Below are positions 35,488 to 44,134 of a DNA stretch of 64,000 bases, in pieces (within the stretch, counting starts at the first letter, position 1; each line of letters begins with the position of its first letter). A program made the translations under genes and the position numbers. The notes beneath the pieces are model-generated. The model worked only from the letters and a program-made list of their open reading frames with translations, had not been told where the DNA came from and did not search any database. Source of the DNA: an uncultured Pelagibacteraceae bacterium (GTDB taxonomy: Bacteria > Pseudomonadota > Alphaproteobacteria > Pelagibacterales > Pelagibacteraceae); assembly GCA_902556265.1 (NCBI GenBank), contig CACDVM010000001.1:62001-126000 (forward strand). Reading direction: 5' to 3'.

Positions 35488-35904
35488 TTAGCTAATAGAC
35501 TCTAAAGTTTTTTGGAATTTACCAGCGTGAGATTTTTCTGCTTTCGCTAGAGTTTCAAACCAGTCAGCAATTTCCTCAAAACCTTCTTCTCTGGCAGTTT
35601 TAGCCATACCCGGGTACATGTCTGTATATTCATGTGTTTCTCCTTGTACAGCTGAAGCAAGATTAGCTTTAGTTTCTCCGATAGGCAAACCTGTAGCCGG
35701 ATCTCCTACTTCTTCTAAATATTCAAGATGTCCGTGAGCATGTCCTGTCTCACCTTCAGCGGTAGATCTAAATACTGACGCAACATCATTGTATCCTTCA
35801 ATGTCTGCTTTTTGAGCAAAGTAAAGATATCTTCTGTTTGCTTGGCTTTCACCTGCAAATGCAGCTTCTAAATTTTCTTTTGTTTTTGTTCCTTTTAATG
35901 ACAT
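35488..35904 (-). CDS. rbr: Rubrerythrin (di-iron domain only)
   Basis: A 138-residue ferritin-like di-iron peroxidase reducing hydrogen peroxide in the cytosol. Ligand motifs are [18 protein letters not shown] near residue 13, [12 protein letters not shown] near 50, [13 protein letters not shown] near 90 and [11 protein letters not shown] near 120. The C-terminal rubredoxin domain of classical rubrerythrin is absent, so an external electron donor is needed. Its codon choice is less AT-extreme than its neighbours, and a strong AAGGAG ribosome-binding site precedes the ATG. Both suggest high expression. Likely under Irr control (see the promoter). Confidence 0.92.
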   Translation of the reverse strand: MSLKGTKTKENLEAAFAGESQANRRYLYFAQKADIEGYNDVASVFRSTAEGETGHAHGHLEYLEEVGDPATGLPIGETKANLASAVQGETHEYTDMYPGMAKTAREEGFEEIADWFETLAKAEKSHAGKFQKTLESIS

Positions 35905-35931
35905 TTTAATCTCCTTAATTATTATTCATAA

Positions 35932-35979
35932 GATATAATCATTCTAAATAACTTGTCAACAGTTTAGAATAGTTATAAT
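35932..35979 (-). promoter_or_regulatory. Rubrerythrin promoter with an Irr-box-like site
   Basis: Minus-strand -35 TTGACA (35954-35959), a 16-base spacer and -10 TATATC (35932-35937). Immediately upstream, 35963-35979 reads TTTAGAA-TAG-TTATAAT on the plus strand, 12 of 14 matches to the reported Irr ICE palindrome TTTAGAA-N3-TTCTAAA. An extra half-site ATTCTAAA (35941-35948) lies in the spacer. The same motif precedes irr/fabA. Confidence 0.6.
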
Positions 35980-36008
35980 GTAGTTTTTAAGTAGTTGAAA
36001 TTATTATA

Positions 36009-36437
36009 TTATTTTTGATTTTGATTATCACTCGCAACTTTGATCAAAACTTCAACAGAATTAATTTTTTTTCCTGTAATATTTTTTTTTACATTTATTT
36101 TTTCAATATCATCGTCGTCACAATCAATTAATTCATTTGTGTCTTCGTCAAAAAAGTGATGATGAATTTTTGTGTTTGTATCAAAATAACTTCTATCACT
36201 ATTTATTGAAATTTCTTTTAAATATCCCTTAGCCTTGAATGCGTGAACTGTATTATATACTGTTGCTAGAGATATTTTTTCATTAAGTTTTTCGGAAATG
36301 TTTTTAGCAAGATCATTAATAGTAAAATGAAAAGTTTTATCTCTATTAAACAAAACCTCACAAATTTTAAGTCTTTGTTTAGTAGGTCTCAATCCTGATG
36401 ACCTCAATTTATCAACAAATTCAACATTTTTTAACAT
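36009..36437 (-). CDS. irr: Fur-family iron response regulator, Irr type
   Basis: A 142-residue Fur-superfamily repressor. The winged-helix part is LRPTKQRLKICEVLFN and ISLATVYNTVHAFKAKGYLKEI. Dimerisation/metal motif KIHHHFFDEDTNELIDCDDDD carries the HHH run typical of Irr rather than the HHDH of Fur. A separate true fur lies at 51276. Irr senses haem status in alphaproteobacteria, and irr adjoining fabA-fabB is a recognised rhizobial arrangement. An Irr-box-like site sits six bases before its start, suggesting autoregulation. Confidence 0.83.
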   Translation of the reverse strand: MLKNVEFVDKLRSSGLRPTKQRLKICEVLFNRDKTFHFTINDLAKNISEKLNEKISLATVYNTVHAFKAKGYLKEISINSDRSYFDTNTKIHHHFFDEDTNELIDCDDDDIEKINVKKNITGKKINSVEVLIKVASDNQNQK

Positions 36438-36442
36438 TGTTT

Positions 36443-36459
36443 TTTATAATAGTTCTAAA
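36443..36459. promoter_or_regulatory. Irr-box-like operator between irr and fabA
   Basis: TTTATAA-TAG-TTCTAAA, 13 of 14 matches to TTTAGAA-N3-TTCTAAA, with the same TAG spacer as the rubrerythrin site. It occupies the irr leader next to its start codon. It also covers the expected -35 of fabA, whose -10 TATAAT is at 36472-36477. One site could therefore control both divergent units. Confidence 0.6.
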
Positions 36460-36512
36460 CTATATCTATATTATAATTTATTAAAATCAAGTATTAAGGG
36501 AGTTCAAATTTT

Positions 36513-37013
36513 ATGAAAAAAAACTCCTATTCATATGAAGATTTAATAAACTGCGGAAATGGTGGCCTTTTTGGCCCCGGTAATGCAAAATTACCTCTTC
36601 CACCAATGCTTATGTTTGATAGAATTACAGAAATTAACGAAAATAAGGGAACGTTTAACAAAGGTTCGTTAATTGCTGAACTAGACATTAAAAAAAATCT
36701 TTGGTTTTTTGACTGTCATTTTAAAGGGGATCCTGTGATGCCAGGATGCCTAGGTTTGGATGCAATGTGGCAGTTAGTGGGTTTTTATTTAGGTTGGATA
36801 GGAAACCCTGGAAAAGGAAGAGCTTTAGGAGTTGGAACAGTGAAATTTACCGGAGAAGTTTTACAAGATGTTAAATTAGTAAAATACGTAATTGATATGA
36901 AAAAAATTATGTCTCCTGGAGGAACAACTGTTGGCCTTGCTAATGGAGTAGTTTTGGCAGATGATAAAAAAATTTATTCAGCTGATAGTTTAAAAGTAGG
37001 ATTATTTAAATAA
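36513..37013 (+). CDS. fabA: 3-hydroxydecanoyl-ACP dehydratase/isomerase
   Basis: A 166-residue hotdog-fold enzyme that dehydrates 3-hydroxydecanoyl-ACP and isomerises trans-2 to cis-3-decenoyl-ACP, starting unsaturated fatty acid synthesis. The catalytic His is in [23 protein letters not shown] near residue 70, with Asp84 of E. coli matching the GLDAMWQ segment. An AGGGAG ribosome-binding site precedes the ATG by nine bases. First gene of fabA-fabB-fabI; the fabB start overlaps its stop. Confidence 0.96.
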   Translation: MKKNSYSYEDLINCGNGGLFGPGNAKLPLPPMLMFDRITEINENKGTFNKGSLIAELDIKKNLWFFDCHFKGDPVMPGCLGLDAMWQLVGFYLGWIGNPGKGRALGVGTVKFTGEVLQDVKLVKYVIDMKKIMSPGGTTVGLANGVVLADDKKIYSADSLKVGLFK

Positions 37014-38224
37014 TGAGAAGGGTAGTAATTACAGGATTGGGTATAGTTTCTTGCTTAGGTAATAATCAAGATGATGTTTATCAATCTTTACTAAATTCCA
37101 AGTCAGGAATTTCTTATTCTGAGGAATATAAAGTGCACAACCTCAAAAGTCATGTTCATGGTAAACCAAACATAAAACTTGAAGATCATATTGACAGAAA
37201 AACAATTAGATTTATGGGTTCCGGTTCTGCATATAATTATATAGCCATGAAAGAGGCTATTAAAGACTCTGGCTTAGAAGATAATGATGTAAGTAATTTT
37301 AAAACTGGAATAGTTATGGGTTCTGGTGGACCTTCAATTGAAAATGTAATTTTAGCAGCTGACAAAACTAGAGCTAAGACTCCAAAATTAATGGGGCCTT
37401 TTGTTGTTCCAAGAACAATGGCAAGTACTGCATCAGCAACTCTAGCTGTTCCATTTAAAATTAAAGGAACTAACTACACAATGAGTTCTGCATGTGCAAC
37501 AAGCGGACACTGTATCGGAAATTCAATGGAATTGATTCAAATGGGTAAGCAAGATATCGTTTTTGCTGGTGGTAGTGAAGAAATTCACTGGGCAATGACT
37601 GCAATGTTTGATGCTATGACGGCTCTATCTTCAAAGTACAATGATACTCCAGAAACTGCATCAAGAGCTTATGACAAAACTAGAGATGGTTTCGTAATTG
37701 CAGGTGGAGGCGGTGTTTTAGTTCTTGAAGAATACGAACATGCTAAAGCAAGAGGTGCTAAAATATATGCAGAATTAACTGGTTATGGAGCCACTTCAGA
37801 TGGATACGATATGGTAGCTCCATCTGGTGAAGGAGCAGTTAGATGCATGCAAATGGCAATGTCTACAGCTAAAAATAAAATTGATTATATTAATACTCAT
37901 GGGACTTCTACACCTGTAGGAGATATCACGGAATTAAATGCTGTTAAAAATACTTTTGGAGACAATATTCCAAAGATTAGTTCAACAAAATCTTTGTCTG
38001 GACATCCGCTGGGTGCTGCTTCAGTTCACGAGGCAATCTATTGTTTAATAATGATGAAAAATAATTTTATTGCTGGTTCAGCAAACATTAGCGAAATGGA
38101 TGAAGAGGCTAAAAAATTTCCAATAGTTGCAAAAACTGAAACTAGTGCAACTTTAAATACTGTAATGTCTAATAGTTTCGGTTTTGGCGGAACTAATGCT
38201 GCGTTAATTTTTGAGAAAGTTTAA
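37013..38224 (+). CDS. fabB: 3-oxoacyl-ACP synthase I
   Basis: A 403-residue beta-ketoacyl-ACP synthase elongating the cis-3-decenoyl product of FabA. Catalytic triad Cys-His-His: Cys in [13 protein letters not shown] near residue 163, His in [11 protein letters not shown] near 300 and His in [15 protein letters not shown] near 334. The [13 protein letters not shown]-terminal signature is present. TAATG overlap with fabA. Pairing with fabA distinguishes it from fabF. Confidence 0.96.
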   Translation: MRRVVITGLGIVSCLGNNQDDVYQSLLNSKSGISYSEEYKVHNLKSHVHGKPNIKLEDHIDRKTIRFMGSGSAYNYIAMKEAIKDSGLEDNDVSNFKTGIVMGSGGPSIENVILAADKTRAKTPKLMGPFVVPRTMASTASATLAVPFKIKGTNYTMSSACATSGHCIGNSMELIQMGKQDIVFAGGSEEIHWAMTAMFDAMTALSSKYNDTPETASRAYDKTRDGFVIAGGGGVLVLEEYEHAKARGAKIYAELTGYGATSDGYDMVAPSGEGAVRCMQMAMSTAKNKIDYINTHGTSTPVGDITELNAVKNTFGDNIPKISSTKSLSGHPLGAASVHEAIYCLIMMKNNFIAGSANISEMDEEAKKFPIVAKTETSATLNTVMSNSFGFGGTNAALIFEKV

Positions 38225-38227
38225 TTT

Positions 38228-39013
38228 ATGAGTTTAATGAAAGGTAAAAAAGGATTAATTATGGGTGTTGCTAATGAAAGATCTATTGCCTGGGGTATTT
38301 CACAAAAACTTGCGGAAGCGGGGGCTGAATTAGCATTCACATATTTGGGTGATGCTCTTAAGAAAAGAGTAATACCATTAGCTGAAAAATTAAATTCAAA
38401 AGTCACTTTCAGTTGTGATGTTGAAAAAAAAGAAGAAGTGATCAACTTATTTAAAGACATTAAATCTCAATGGGGTGAAATAGATTTTGTAGTTCACGCT
38501 GTAGCATTTTCTGATAAATCAGAATTATCTGGTGAATATTTAAATACTACTAGAGAAAACTTTTTAAGAAGTATGCTAATCTCATGCTTTTCATTTACTG
38601 AAGTCGCAAAAGAAGCATCTAAAGTAATGAAAAAAAATGGTAGCATGCTGACCTTAACTTATGAATCTACTAAAGCTATTCCAAATTATAATGTAATGGG
38701 TGTGTGTAAATCTGCTCTTGAAGCAAGTGTTAAATACCTGGCTAGAGACTTAGGTGCTAAAGACATTAGAGTAAACGCTATTAGTGCTGGGCCTATTAAA
38801 ACATTAGCAGCTTCTGCTATTGGAGATGCTAAATTTTTATATAAATGGAATGAAGATCATTCTTTTTTAAAAAGAAATGTAGATATCCATGATGTTGGCA
38901 ATTCAGCTTTATATTTGTTGAGTGACCTTGCAAGTGGTGTTACTGGTGAAATTCACTACGTAGATGCTGGATACAATAAGGTTGGGATGCCAGATCCCAA
39001 AAATATTAGTTAA
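38228..39013 (+). CDS. fabI: Enoyl-ACP reductase (NADH), FabI type
   Basis: A 261-residue short-chain dehydrogenase completing each elongation cycle. It starts with the FabI nucleotide-binding pattern KKGLIMGVANERSIAWGI. Catalytic residues lie in TYESTKAIPNYNVMGVCKSALEASVKYLA (Tyr-x6-Lys). It is third in the operon, three bases after fabB, and followed by a small ORF and a terminator. Confidence 0.95.
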   Translation: MSLMKGKKGLIMGVANERSIAWGISQKLAEAGAELAFTYLGDALKKRVIPLAEKLNSKVTFSCDVEKKEEVINLFKDIKSQWGEIDFVVHAVAFSDKSELSGEYLNTTRENFLRSMLISCFSFTEVAKEASKVMKKNGSMLTLTYESTKAIPNYNVMGVCKSALEASVKYLARDLGAKDIRVNAISAGPIKTLAASAIGDAKFLYKWNEDHSFLKRNVDIHDVGNSALYLLSDLASGVTGEIHYVDAGYNKVGMPDPKNIS

Positions 39014-39027
39014 TATAAATTAAAGTT

Positions 39028-39147
39028 ATGGAAATATTTATATTTTTATTTTGTATAATATTTGTAATTTATTATTTATTTAGACCCACCTCTAAAAAAG
39101 AAAAAGACCAATTCAATGATAAAAATAATTGGCGAGGTGGGTTTTAA
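39028..39147 (+). CDS. Small membrane-anchored hypothetical protein (39 aa)
   Basis: ATG at 39028, TAA at 39145-39147, 14 bases after fabI in the same direction. The product has one N-terminal hydrophobic helix (MEIFIFLFCIIFVIYYLF) and then a polar, charged tail ending NNWRGGF. The helix-plus-charged-tail design is protein-like. The last codons coincide with the 3' arm of the operon terminator, so the gene and terminator overlap. The ribosome-binding site is weak (AAAG). No family is recognised. Confidence 0.45.
   Translation: MEIFIFLFCIIFVIYYLFRPTSKKEKDQFNDKNNWRGGF
39084..39146 (+). terminator. Terminator of the fabA-fabB-fabI operon
   Basis: A 9-bp stem ACCCACCTC (39084-39092) with GAGGTGGGT (39134-39142), and a nested inner stem CCAATT (39108-39113) with AATTGG (39127-39132), followed by TTTTAATTTT. 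The long branched loop is unusual for an intrinsic terminator. It overlaps the coding sequence of the 39-residue ORF. Confidence 0.65.
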
Positions 39148-39149
39148 TT

Positions 39150-41222
39150 TTACTCAGCAACCTGTTTTATAGAAAGTTTAACTTTACCCCTATCAAAACC
39201 AATTACTTTAACTTTCACTTCGTCACCTTCTTTAACGACATCAGTAACTTTAGCAACTCTTTTACCTGATAATTCTGAAATATGAACAAGTCCATCTTGT
39301 TTACCTAAAAAGTTAACAAAAGCACCAAATTCCATAATCTTCATTACTTTTCCTGAATAAATTTTATTCAGTTCAGCTTTTGCAGTGATATCTTTAATCA
39401 TTTCCATAGCGATGTTTCTAGACTCTTCATCAGGAGCGGCAACAGTTACAACGCCCTCATCATTTACATCAACTTTAGCACCTGATTTTTCAACTATCTC
39501 TCTGATCGTTGCTCCGCCTTTTCCAATTACAGCAGCAATATCTTTTTTATCTACTGTAATTTTTTCCATCTTTGGAGTGTGTTTCCCAACTTCTGCTCTT
39601 GAAGCTGATAATGCTTTATTCATTTCACCTAGGATGTGAACTCTACCATCTTTAGCTTGATTTAAAGCCTGTTCCATAATTTCAAATGTAATACCAGTAA
39701 TTTTTATATCCATTTGAAGTGAGGTAATTCCATCTTTAGTTCCAGCAACTTTAAAGTCCATATCTCCAAGGTGATCTTCATCACCTAAGATGTCTGATAA
39801 AACACTAAAATCGTCACCTTCTTTAATTAGTCCCATTGCAATACCTGCTACTGGTTCTTTTATTGGTACACCAGCATCCATTAATGCTAATGATGTTCCA
39901 CAAACAGTGGCCATAGAAGATGAACCATTGGACTCTGTAATTTCAGAAACCACTCTAAAAGTGTATGGAAATGACTCCTTTGAAGGTAACGAGGAATGAA
40001 TAGCTCTCCATGCCAATTTACCGTGGCCTATTTCTCTTCTGCCAGTTCCTATTCTTCCAGTTTCTCCAACCGAGAATGGTGGAAAATTATAATGAAGCAT
40101 AAATCTTTCTCTTTGTAATCCATCTAAGCTTTCTATTCTTTGTTCGTCATCAGATGTACCAAGAGTTGCTGTTACAATCGCTTGTGTTTCTCCTCTTGTA
40201 AACAATGCAGAACCGTGTGTTCTTGGTAAAACACCAACTTCACATGAAATTGGTCTAACATCGGATAAACCCCTACCATCAATTCTATTTTTATTTTTAA
40301 GAATATCTGTTCTAACAATAGATTTCTCAAGATTCTTTAACTGACTATTAACATCAAGATCGGTATAATTTTCATCTTCCTCATAAAGTTTTTTTGCTTT
40401 TTCAGTTATCTCTGAAATTTGATTTGATCTATCTTGTTTATCCCTTGTAGCAAAAGCTTTAGTAAGATCTTTAGTGAATGTCGCTTCAAGTTTTTTCTTT
40501 ATTTGAGACAAATCTTTTTTCTCAACTGTCCACTCAGGTTTTCTACATTCTTTAGCAAGTTCCTCTATCATTTTAATCACTGGAACAAATCCTTCATGAC
40601 CAAATTTCACAGCATTTAACATCTCTTCTTCAGTTAATCCGTTTGCTTCCGACTCAACCATAAGAACAGCATCTTTAGTTCCAGCCACAACTAGGTCTAA
40701 ACTTGAATTCTCTAATTCTGTCTTTGATGGATTAAGAATATATTTACCATCAACAAAACCTACTCTAGAAGCTCCTACCGGGCCCATAAATGGCATTCCT
40801 GAAATAGCTAACGCTGCAGATGATGCGGTAATTGCTAATATGTCTGGTTGGTTTTCCTTATCATATGAAATAACGGTTGGTAATAACTGTACTTCATTTT
40901 TAAATTCATCAGGAAACAAAGGTCTGATTGGTCTATCAATTAATCTGGAGATTAATGTTTCACTTTCAGTTGGTCTTGCTTCTCTTTTAAAATATCCACC
41001 AGGTATTTTTCCACCTGCATAATATTTTTCTTGGTAGTTGACTGACAATGGAAAGTAATCCATGTCTGGATTTACTTTCTTTGCTCCTACTACTGTTGCT
41101 AAAATAACTGTCTCACCACATGAAGCGATAATTGCTCCGTCTGCCTGTCTTGCTACTTTGCCTGTTTCTAAACTAATCTTCTTTCCTGCTACTTCAATTT
41201 CCTTCTTATATACTTTAAACAT
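39150..41222 (-). CDS. pnp: Polynucleotide phosphorylase
   Basis: A 690-residue exoribonuclease (3'-5', phosphorolytic) of the RNA degradosome. Two RNase PH-like domains are separated by an alpha-helical region. The second carries [16 protein letters not shown] and [16 protein letters not shown] (catalytic Asp residues). A KH domain ([19 protein letters not shown] near 570) and an S1 domain ([19 protein letters not shown] near 630) follow. It is downstream of rpsO, as in E. coli. Its leader holds a purine-rich GAACGAA repeat and an overlapping upstream ORF. Confidence 0.96.
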   Translation of the reverse strand: MFKVYKKEIEVAGKKISLETGKVARQADGAIIASCGETVILATVVGAKKVNPDMDYFPLSVNYQEKYYAGGKIPGGYFKREARPTESETLISRLIDRPIRPLFPDEFKNEVQLLPTVISYDKENQPDILAITASSAALAISGMPFMGPVGASRVGFVDGKYILNPSKTELENSSLDLVVAGTKDAVLMVESEANGLTEEEMLNAVKFGHEGFVPVIKMIEELAKECRKPEWTVEKKDLSQIKKKLEATFTKDLTKAFATRDKQDRSNQISEITEKAKKLYEEDENYTDLDVNSQLKNLEKSIVRTDILKNKNRIDGRGLSDVRPISCEVGVLPRTHGSALFTRGETQAIVTATLGTSDDEQRIESLDGLQRERFMLHYNFPPFSVGETGRIGTGRREIGHGKLAWRAIHSSLPSKESFPYTFRVVSEITESNGSSSMATVCGTSLALMDAGVPIKEPVAGIAMGLIKEGDDFSVLSDILGDEDHLGDMDFKVAGTKDGITSLQMDIKITGITFEIMEQALNQAKDGRVHILGEMNKALSASRAEVGKHTPKMEKITVDKKDIAAVIGKGGATIREIVEKSGAKVDVNDEGVVTVAAPDEESRNIAMEMIKDITAKAELNKIYSGKVMKIMEFGAFVNFLGKQDGLVHISELSGKRVAKVTDVVKEGDEVKVKVIGFDRGKVKLSIKQVAE

Positions 41223-41257
41223 TTCTTTTCCATTTCGTTTCGTTCGTTTCGTTCCAT
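41189..41257 (-). CDS. Possible upstream ORF in the pnp leader (22 aa)
   Basis: ATG at 41255-41257 opens a 22-codon frame ([12 protein letters not shown] start) that runs past the pnp start in a different frame and stops at TAG 41189-41191. The repeating GAACGAAAC units of the leader encode Glu-Arg-Asn triplets. It may be translated to tune pnp initiation, or may be a by-product of the purine-rich leader. Confidence 0.25.
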   Translation of the reverse strand: MERNERNEMEKKCLKYIRRKLK

Positions 41258-41279
41258 TCCGTTCTATCTATTTTGACTT

Positions 41280-41528
41280 CTATTTTCTTAAATTCAACTT
41301 CGACAGTACATTTTTGTAAGAATCCATTTTATTCTTCTTAAGGTATTCTAACAATTTCTTTCTTCTATTTACTGCTCTTAACAATCCCACTGAAGAATGT
41401 TTATCTTTTTTAAACTTCTTAATGTGACTAGAAAGAGTTTCAATTTTGTCCGTTAACAGTGCAACCTGGATTTCTGAAGATCCGGTATCTTTATCATGCA
41501 TTGCTAATTCTTGAGCTTTCTTGTTCAT
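41280..41528 (-). CDS. rpsO: 30S ribosomal protein S15
   Basis: An 82-residue primary 16S rRNA-binding protein, seven residues shorter than E. coli S15 at the N-terminus. The signature DTGSSEIQVALLTDKIETLSSHIKKFKKDKHSSVGLLRAV-type core is complete, as are RRKKLLEYL and the basic C-terminus KLNLRK. It lies between rbfA and pnp. The expected truB gene is not present between rbfA and rpsO. Confidence 0.96.
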   Translation of the reverse strand: MNKKAQELAMHDKDTGSSEIQVALLTDKIETLSSHIKKFKKDKHSSVGLLRAVNRRKKLLEYLKKNKMDSYKNVLSKLNLRK

Positions 41529-41539
41529 ATATTGTTTTC

Positions 41540-41908
41540 CTATTTATTTGTTTGTTTTATTAAGTTTTCTATTTTTTCCGCATACTCAAAAGACTCATCT
41601 TTTCTAAAAAGTAATTTTGGTAAAAATTTCATAACCACTTTTTGTGATAAAATTTTTCTTATCAAAAATGAGTATTCTTTTAAAATATCTATTGTTTGCT
41701 CTGCATTTTTCCCTCCAAGTGGGAGTACATAAGCTTTTGCGATTTTTAAGTCTTGACTCATTCTAACTTCAGTAACAGTAATAGTATTTGTTTCTAAATT
41801 TGGAACTTTAGCCTCATTTCTTATAAAAATCATGCTTAAAGACTGCTTAATCATCTCTCCAACTCTAAGCTGTCTTTGGGATATCGGTTTTCCTATTCTA
41901 TCAGCCAT
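41540..41908 (-). CDS. rbfA: Ribosome-binding factor A
   Basis: A 122-residue KH-like factor that assists late maturation of the 30S subunit. It starts RIGKPISQRQLRVGEMIKQSLSMI and has VTVTEVRMSQDLKIAKAYVLP, the conserved central strand region. The C-terminus is basic. Its start overlaps the infB stop by one base. It belongs to the nusA-infB-rbfA-rpsO-pnp operon. Confidence 0.94.
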   Translation of the reverse strand: MADRIGKPISQRQLRVGEMIKQSLSMIFIRNEAKVPNLETNTITVTEVRMSQDLKIAKAYVLPLGGKNAEQTIDILKEYSFLIRKILSQKVVMKFLPKLLFRKDESFEYAEKIENLIKQTNK

Positions 41909-44124
41909 TAAATCATTCTTTCAGTAGAAGTAACACTAAAAGCCTCTATTGTATCATTTTTTTGGAAATCCATATAATCTTTAACTGTTATACCGCATTC
42001 TTGTCCATTGTTAACTTGTTTTACCTGGTTTTTTTCTCTGAATAAGGTTCCAACTTTGCCAGTATAAATTATTGCACCATCTCTTATAATTCTCAAATTT
42101 GAATTACTATTTATTTCTCCATCAATTATTTTTGATCCAGCTACCTTTCCTGCACCTGAAACTTTAAATATTTCCAATATGTGAGCTGTTCCTGTAACAG
42201 TTTCCTGAACGTCTGGTGTTAATAATCCAGACATTCTTTTTTTAATATAATCTAGAACTTCATAAATAATATTATATGAAATAATTTTGATATTTTCATT
42301 CTCAGCAAGCTTTTTTGCCTCTTTACTTGGCTTAACATTAAAAGCTATCAATACAGCTTTTGATGCTTTTGATAAAGTAACATCAGTCTCGGTTACCATT
42401 CCAATATCAGATAAAATTATTTTTGGTTTCACTTCATCATGTTTAATTTGATTAATTGCATTTTTAATTGCCTCAGATGAACCATGGACATCAGATTTAA
42501 TTATCAAGTTTAATTCTTCGACAGATTTATCGGAAAAAGCCGAGTCTTGTGTAACAAATGTTAATGGATTCTTCCCATCTTTACTTTCTTGAGCCCTATT
42601 TTCACTTAAGGTTTTGGCTTCTTTCTCATTGTCAAGAACAATAAAATCATCTCCTGCTTTTGCGGCACCATTAATTCCCAAAATTTCTATAGGGGACGAA
42701 GGAAGTGCTTCATCTATATTTTTTCCTTTATCATTAATTATTGCTCTAATTTTGCCCCACTTCAATCCACTTACAAAGAAATCTCCTTTTTTAAGAGTTC
42801 CTGTCGTTATAATTATAGTTGCAACAGGTCCTCTTCCAACATCAATTTTTGATTCTAGTACAACACCCGTAGCTTTTGACTCAAAATCTGTTTTAAGATC
42901 TAAAATTTCAGCTTGAAGAATTATAGCTTCAATTAACTTATCCAAATTCAATTTAGTTTTAGCAGAGATCTCCACCATTAGTGTATCTCCAGATAACTCC
43001 TCCGCTATTAATTCGTGCTCTAATAACTGATTTTTAATTTTTTGTGGATCAGCTTCAGGTAAATCACATTTATTAATAGCAACCACAATAGGTACATTCG
43101 CTGCTTTTGCATGTTTAATAGACTCTATTGTTTGAGGTTTAACACCATCATCAGCAGCAACAACTAAAACCACAACATCTGTGAGCTTTGATCCTCTTGC
43201 TCGCATTTCAGTAAAAGCTGCATGCCCAGGTGTATCAATAAAAGTTAATTTATTCGATTTATTTTCTATTTGATAAGCACCAATGTGTTGTGTGATCCCA
43301 CCAAATTCTCCTGATACCACATTTGCACTTCTTAAAACATCAAGCACGGAAGTCTTGCCGTGATCAACATGGCCCATGACAGTTACAATTGGTGGTCTAT
43401 TTTTTAAATTTTCTGTTCTCGAGGCTTTAATTTTTTGAATAATTTCTTCTGCTTTTTCCTCTCTAATTGGATTATGACCAAATTCCTTAACTAAAAACTC
43501 AGCTGTATCAGCTGCTAATGTTTGGTTAATAGTAACTGTTACACCCATTCCAAATAAATACTTAATTACATTGCTTGATTGCTCTGCCATTCTATTAGCA
43601 AGCTCTCTAACTGTAATGGCTTCTGGAATATTTATATCCCTTTTAATTGGTTTTAAATTTTCTTGAACTTCTTTTTTAGTTAAATTTTTATTTTCTTTTT
43701 GCCTTGCTCTTTTAACTGAAGCCAAGCTTCTTTCTCTTGCTTCTATCTCATCACTTAAAGCTCTAGAAACAGTCAATTTAAGTTCTCTTTTTTTTACTCC
43801 TGCTTTTTGATTTTTTTTGTCTTTATTGTCATTTTCTCCTTTTAGTCTTTTTGTGGCTCTTTGTTCAGCCAATTTACGCCTTTCAAAATCATTGGTTGTT
43901 TGAGATGTTCTGCTATTAAAAGATGTTTTTAAAGGTGCTCCTTTACCAAATGACGATGTATTTTTTGGTTTAGATGTTCCAGACTTATTAAATCCACCTC
44001 TAGAAAATTTATTTGGTTGTTTGTCTATTACTCTAGAATTTTTACCTTGAGTTTTTGCTATTTCAATATTTTTGATCGACTTTTTGGCAGAACCAGAAAT
44101 TGTTAATTTTGTTTTTTTTTCCAT
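41908..44124 (-). CDS. infB: Translation initiation factor IF-2
   Basis: A 738-residue GTPase delivering fMet-tRNA to the 30S subunit. A long Lys/Arg/Asn-rich N-terminal region (residues 1-160) is followed by the IF2-N domain ([22 protein letters not shown]). The G domain has G1 [14 protein letters not shown] near 250, G3 DTPGHAAF and G4 NKCD. C-terminal domains II to IV follow ([23 protein letters not shown]). It is ten bases after nusA. Confidence 0.96.
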   Translation of the reverse strand: MEKKTKLTISGSAKKSIKNIEIAKTQGKNSRVIDKQPNKFSRGGFNKSGTSKPKNTSSFGKGAPLKTSFNSRTSQTTNDFERRKLAEQRATKRLKGENDNKDKKNQKAGVKKRELKLTVSRALSDEIEARERSLASVKRARQKENKNLTKKEVQENLKPIKRDINIPEAITVRELANRMAEQSSNVIKYLFGMGVTVTINQTLAADTAEFLVKEFGHNPIREEKAEEIIQKIKASRTENLKNRPPIVTVMGHVDHGKTSVLDVLRSANVVSGEFGGITQHIGAYQIENKSNKLTFIDTPGHAAFTEMRARGSKLTDVVVLVVAADDGVKPQTIESIKHAKAANVPIVVAINKCDLPEADPQKIKNQLLEHELIAEELSGDTLMVEISAKTKLNLDKLIEAIILQAEILDLKTDFESKATGVVLESKIDVGRGPVATIIITTGTLKKGDFFVSGLKWGKIRAIINDKGKNIDEALPSSPIEILGINGAAKAGDDFIVLDNEKEAKTLSENRAQESKDGKNPLTFVTQDSAFSDKSVEELNLIIKSDVHGSSEAIKNAINQIKHDEVKPKIILSDIGMVTETDVTLSKASKAVLIAFNVKPSKEAKKLAENENIKIISYNIIYEVLDYIKKRMSGLLTPDVQETVTGTAHILEIFKVSGAGKVAGSKIIDGEINSNSNLRIIRDGAIIYTGKVGTLFREKNQVKQVNNGQECGITVKDYMDFQKNDTIEAFSVTSTERMI

Positions 44125-44134
44125 ATCTCATCAC

